This document shows, one piece after another, positions 63,491 through 64,000 of a DNA stretch of 64,000 nt. Position numbers and translations under genes: made by a program. This DNA comes from Ideonella_A sp963843805 (lineage in GTDB: Bacteria; Pseudomonadota; Gammaproteobacteria; Burkholderiales; Burkholderiaceae_C). How positions within the stretch are numbered: the first letter of the stretch is position 1; every line of letters starts with the position of its first letter. Where the stretch lies: assembly GCA_963843805.1 (NCBI GenBank), contig CAWJLY010000001.1, forward strand, positions 1,054,001-1,118,000. The letters are read 5' to 3'. The notes beneath the pieces are model-generated. The model did not search any database. It had not been told where the DNA came from and worked only from the letters and a program-made list of their open reading frames with translations.

Positions 63491-64000
63491 TTATTTGCCC
63501 CGCGAGGTGATGATTGCGTCGGCGACGTTTTTGGGCGCTTCCGAATAGTGCTTGAACTCCATCGTGTAGGTGGCGCGGCCTTGCGACATCGAGCGCAGCG
63601 TCGTCGAATAACCGAACATCTCCGACAGCGGCACCTCGGCCTTGATGACCTTGCCGCCGCCCGGCATGTCGTCCATGCCTTGAACCATGCCGCGGCGTGA
63701 CGACAGATCGCCCATCACGCTGCCGGCATAGTCTTCGGGGGTTTCGACTTCAACCGCCATCATCGGCTCAAGAATCACCGGCGAGGCCTTGCGGCAACCG
63801 TCCTTGAAACCAAGCGACGCGGCCATCTTGAACGCGTTTTCGTTCGAGTCGACCTCATGGTACGAGCCGAAGGTCAGGGTGACTTTCACATCGACCACCG
63901 GATAGCCCGCCAGCACGCCAGCAGGCAACGAATCTTCCACGCCCTTGCGCACTGCCGGGATGAACTCCTTCGGCACCACGCCACCTTTGGTCGCATCCAC
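63491..64000 (-). CDS. fusA: Elongation factor G, C-terminal part (cut by window edge)
   Basis: The last 169 residues of EF-G enter from the right edge: domain IV with GGVVPKEFIPAVRKGVEDSL and FGSYHEVDSNENAFKMAASL, and domain V with LEPMMAVEVETPEDYAGSVM and SQGRATYTMEFKHYSEAP. It drives ribosomal translocation. The G domain lies outside the window. The order fusA-tuf-rpsJ is the standard str-S10 junction. Confidence 0.96.
   Translation of the reverse strand: MDATKGGVVPKEFIPAVRKGVEDSLPAGVLAGYPVVDVKVTLTFGSYHEVDSNENAFKMAASLGFKDGCRKASPVILEPMMAVEVETPEDYAGSVMGDLSSRRGMVQGMDDMPGGGKVIKAEVPLSEMFGYSTTLRSMSQGRATYTMEFKHYSEAPKNVADAIITSRGK

Overview
The window is GC-rich (about 64% by eye) and carries a typical betaproteobacterial chromosome backbone, most likely from the order Burkholderiales. 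The evidence is gene order and protein families: recA-recX-DUF2889 gene-sucC-sucD, mreB divergent from gatCAB with mreCD-mrdA-rodA behind it, a fusA-tuf-rpsJ-S10-spc-alpha ribosomal block, RcnB- and CapA-type genes, and GC-rich palindromic intergenic repeats of the kind seen in Comamonadaceae and relatives. No species call is made.

Layout. 0-5 kb: sucD, sucC, a DUF2889 gene, recX and recA (with a LexA box), all on the minus strand. 5.3-7.5 kb: a TctD/TctE-like two-component pair. 7.6-13.4 kb: the cell-shape operon mreB-mreC-mreD-mrdA-rodA (minus strand). 13.7-17 kb: gatC-gatA-gatB (plus), making the tRNA amidotransferase. 17-19.2 kb: a DUF4124 gene and pyrE head-to-head with xthA. 19.3-32 kb: metabolic genes (BCCT transporter, MarC protein, zinc-ribbon SDR, SGNH esterase, carboxylesterase, molybdenum hydroxylase, two acyl-CoA ligases). 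32-38.7 kb: RcnB-like protein, trypsin-like protease, TonB receptor, acetate kinase and a VapBC module. 38.7-42.6 kb: a scar zone with a P-type ATPase fragment, a truncated IS66 element, a Crp/Fnr 3' fragment and a PLP-lyase 5' fragment around an intact cupin thiol-dioxygenase gene. 42.7-45.8 kb: a four-domain rhodanese, an exported small protein and a CapA-like protein. 46-64 kb: initiator tRNA, then alpha, spc and S10 operons, tuf and the 3' part of fusA, all on the minus strand.

Two points shape the reading. First, many unmistakable single-copy essential genes (mrdA, mreC, mreD, gatA, gatB, pyrE, secY, rpsC, rpsD) are broken by single-base indels, mostly extra bases. I read these as sequence errors, not pseudogenes, and annotate the genes across them. 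Second, the S10-spc block is subdivided. A peroxiredoxin gene sits between rpsQ and rplN, preceded by a terminator-like hairpin and followed by a composite palindromic repeat and a strong-looking promoter for rplN. A second strong promoter precedes rplC. An inverted copy of the composite repeat lies between fusA and tuf.

I did not find a clearly new defence or mobile system. The best leads are the cupin/rhodanese sulfur locus, the zinc-ribbon SDR, the repeat family embedded in the ribosomal operons, and the context pattern of the indels.
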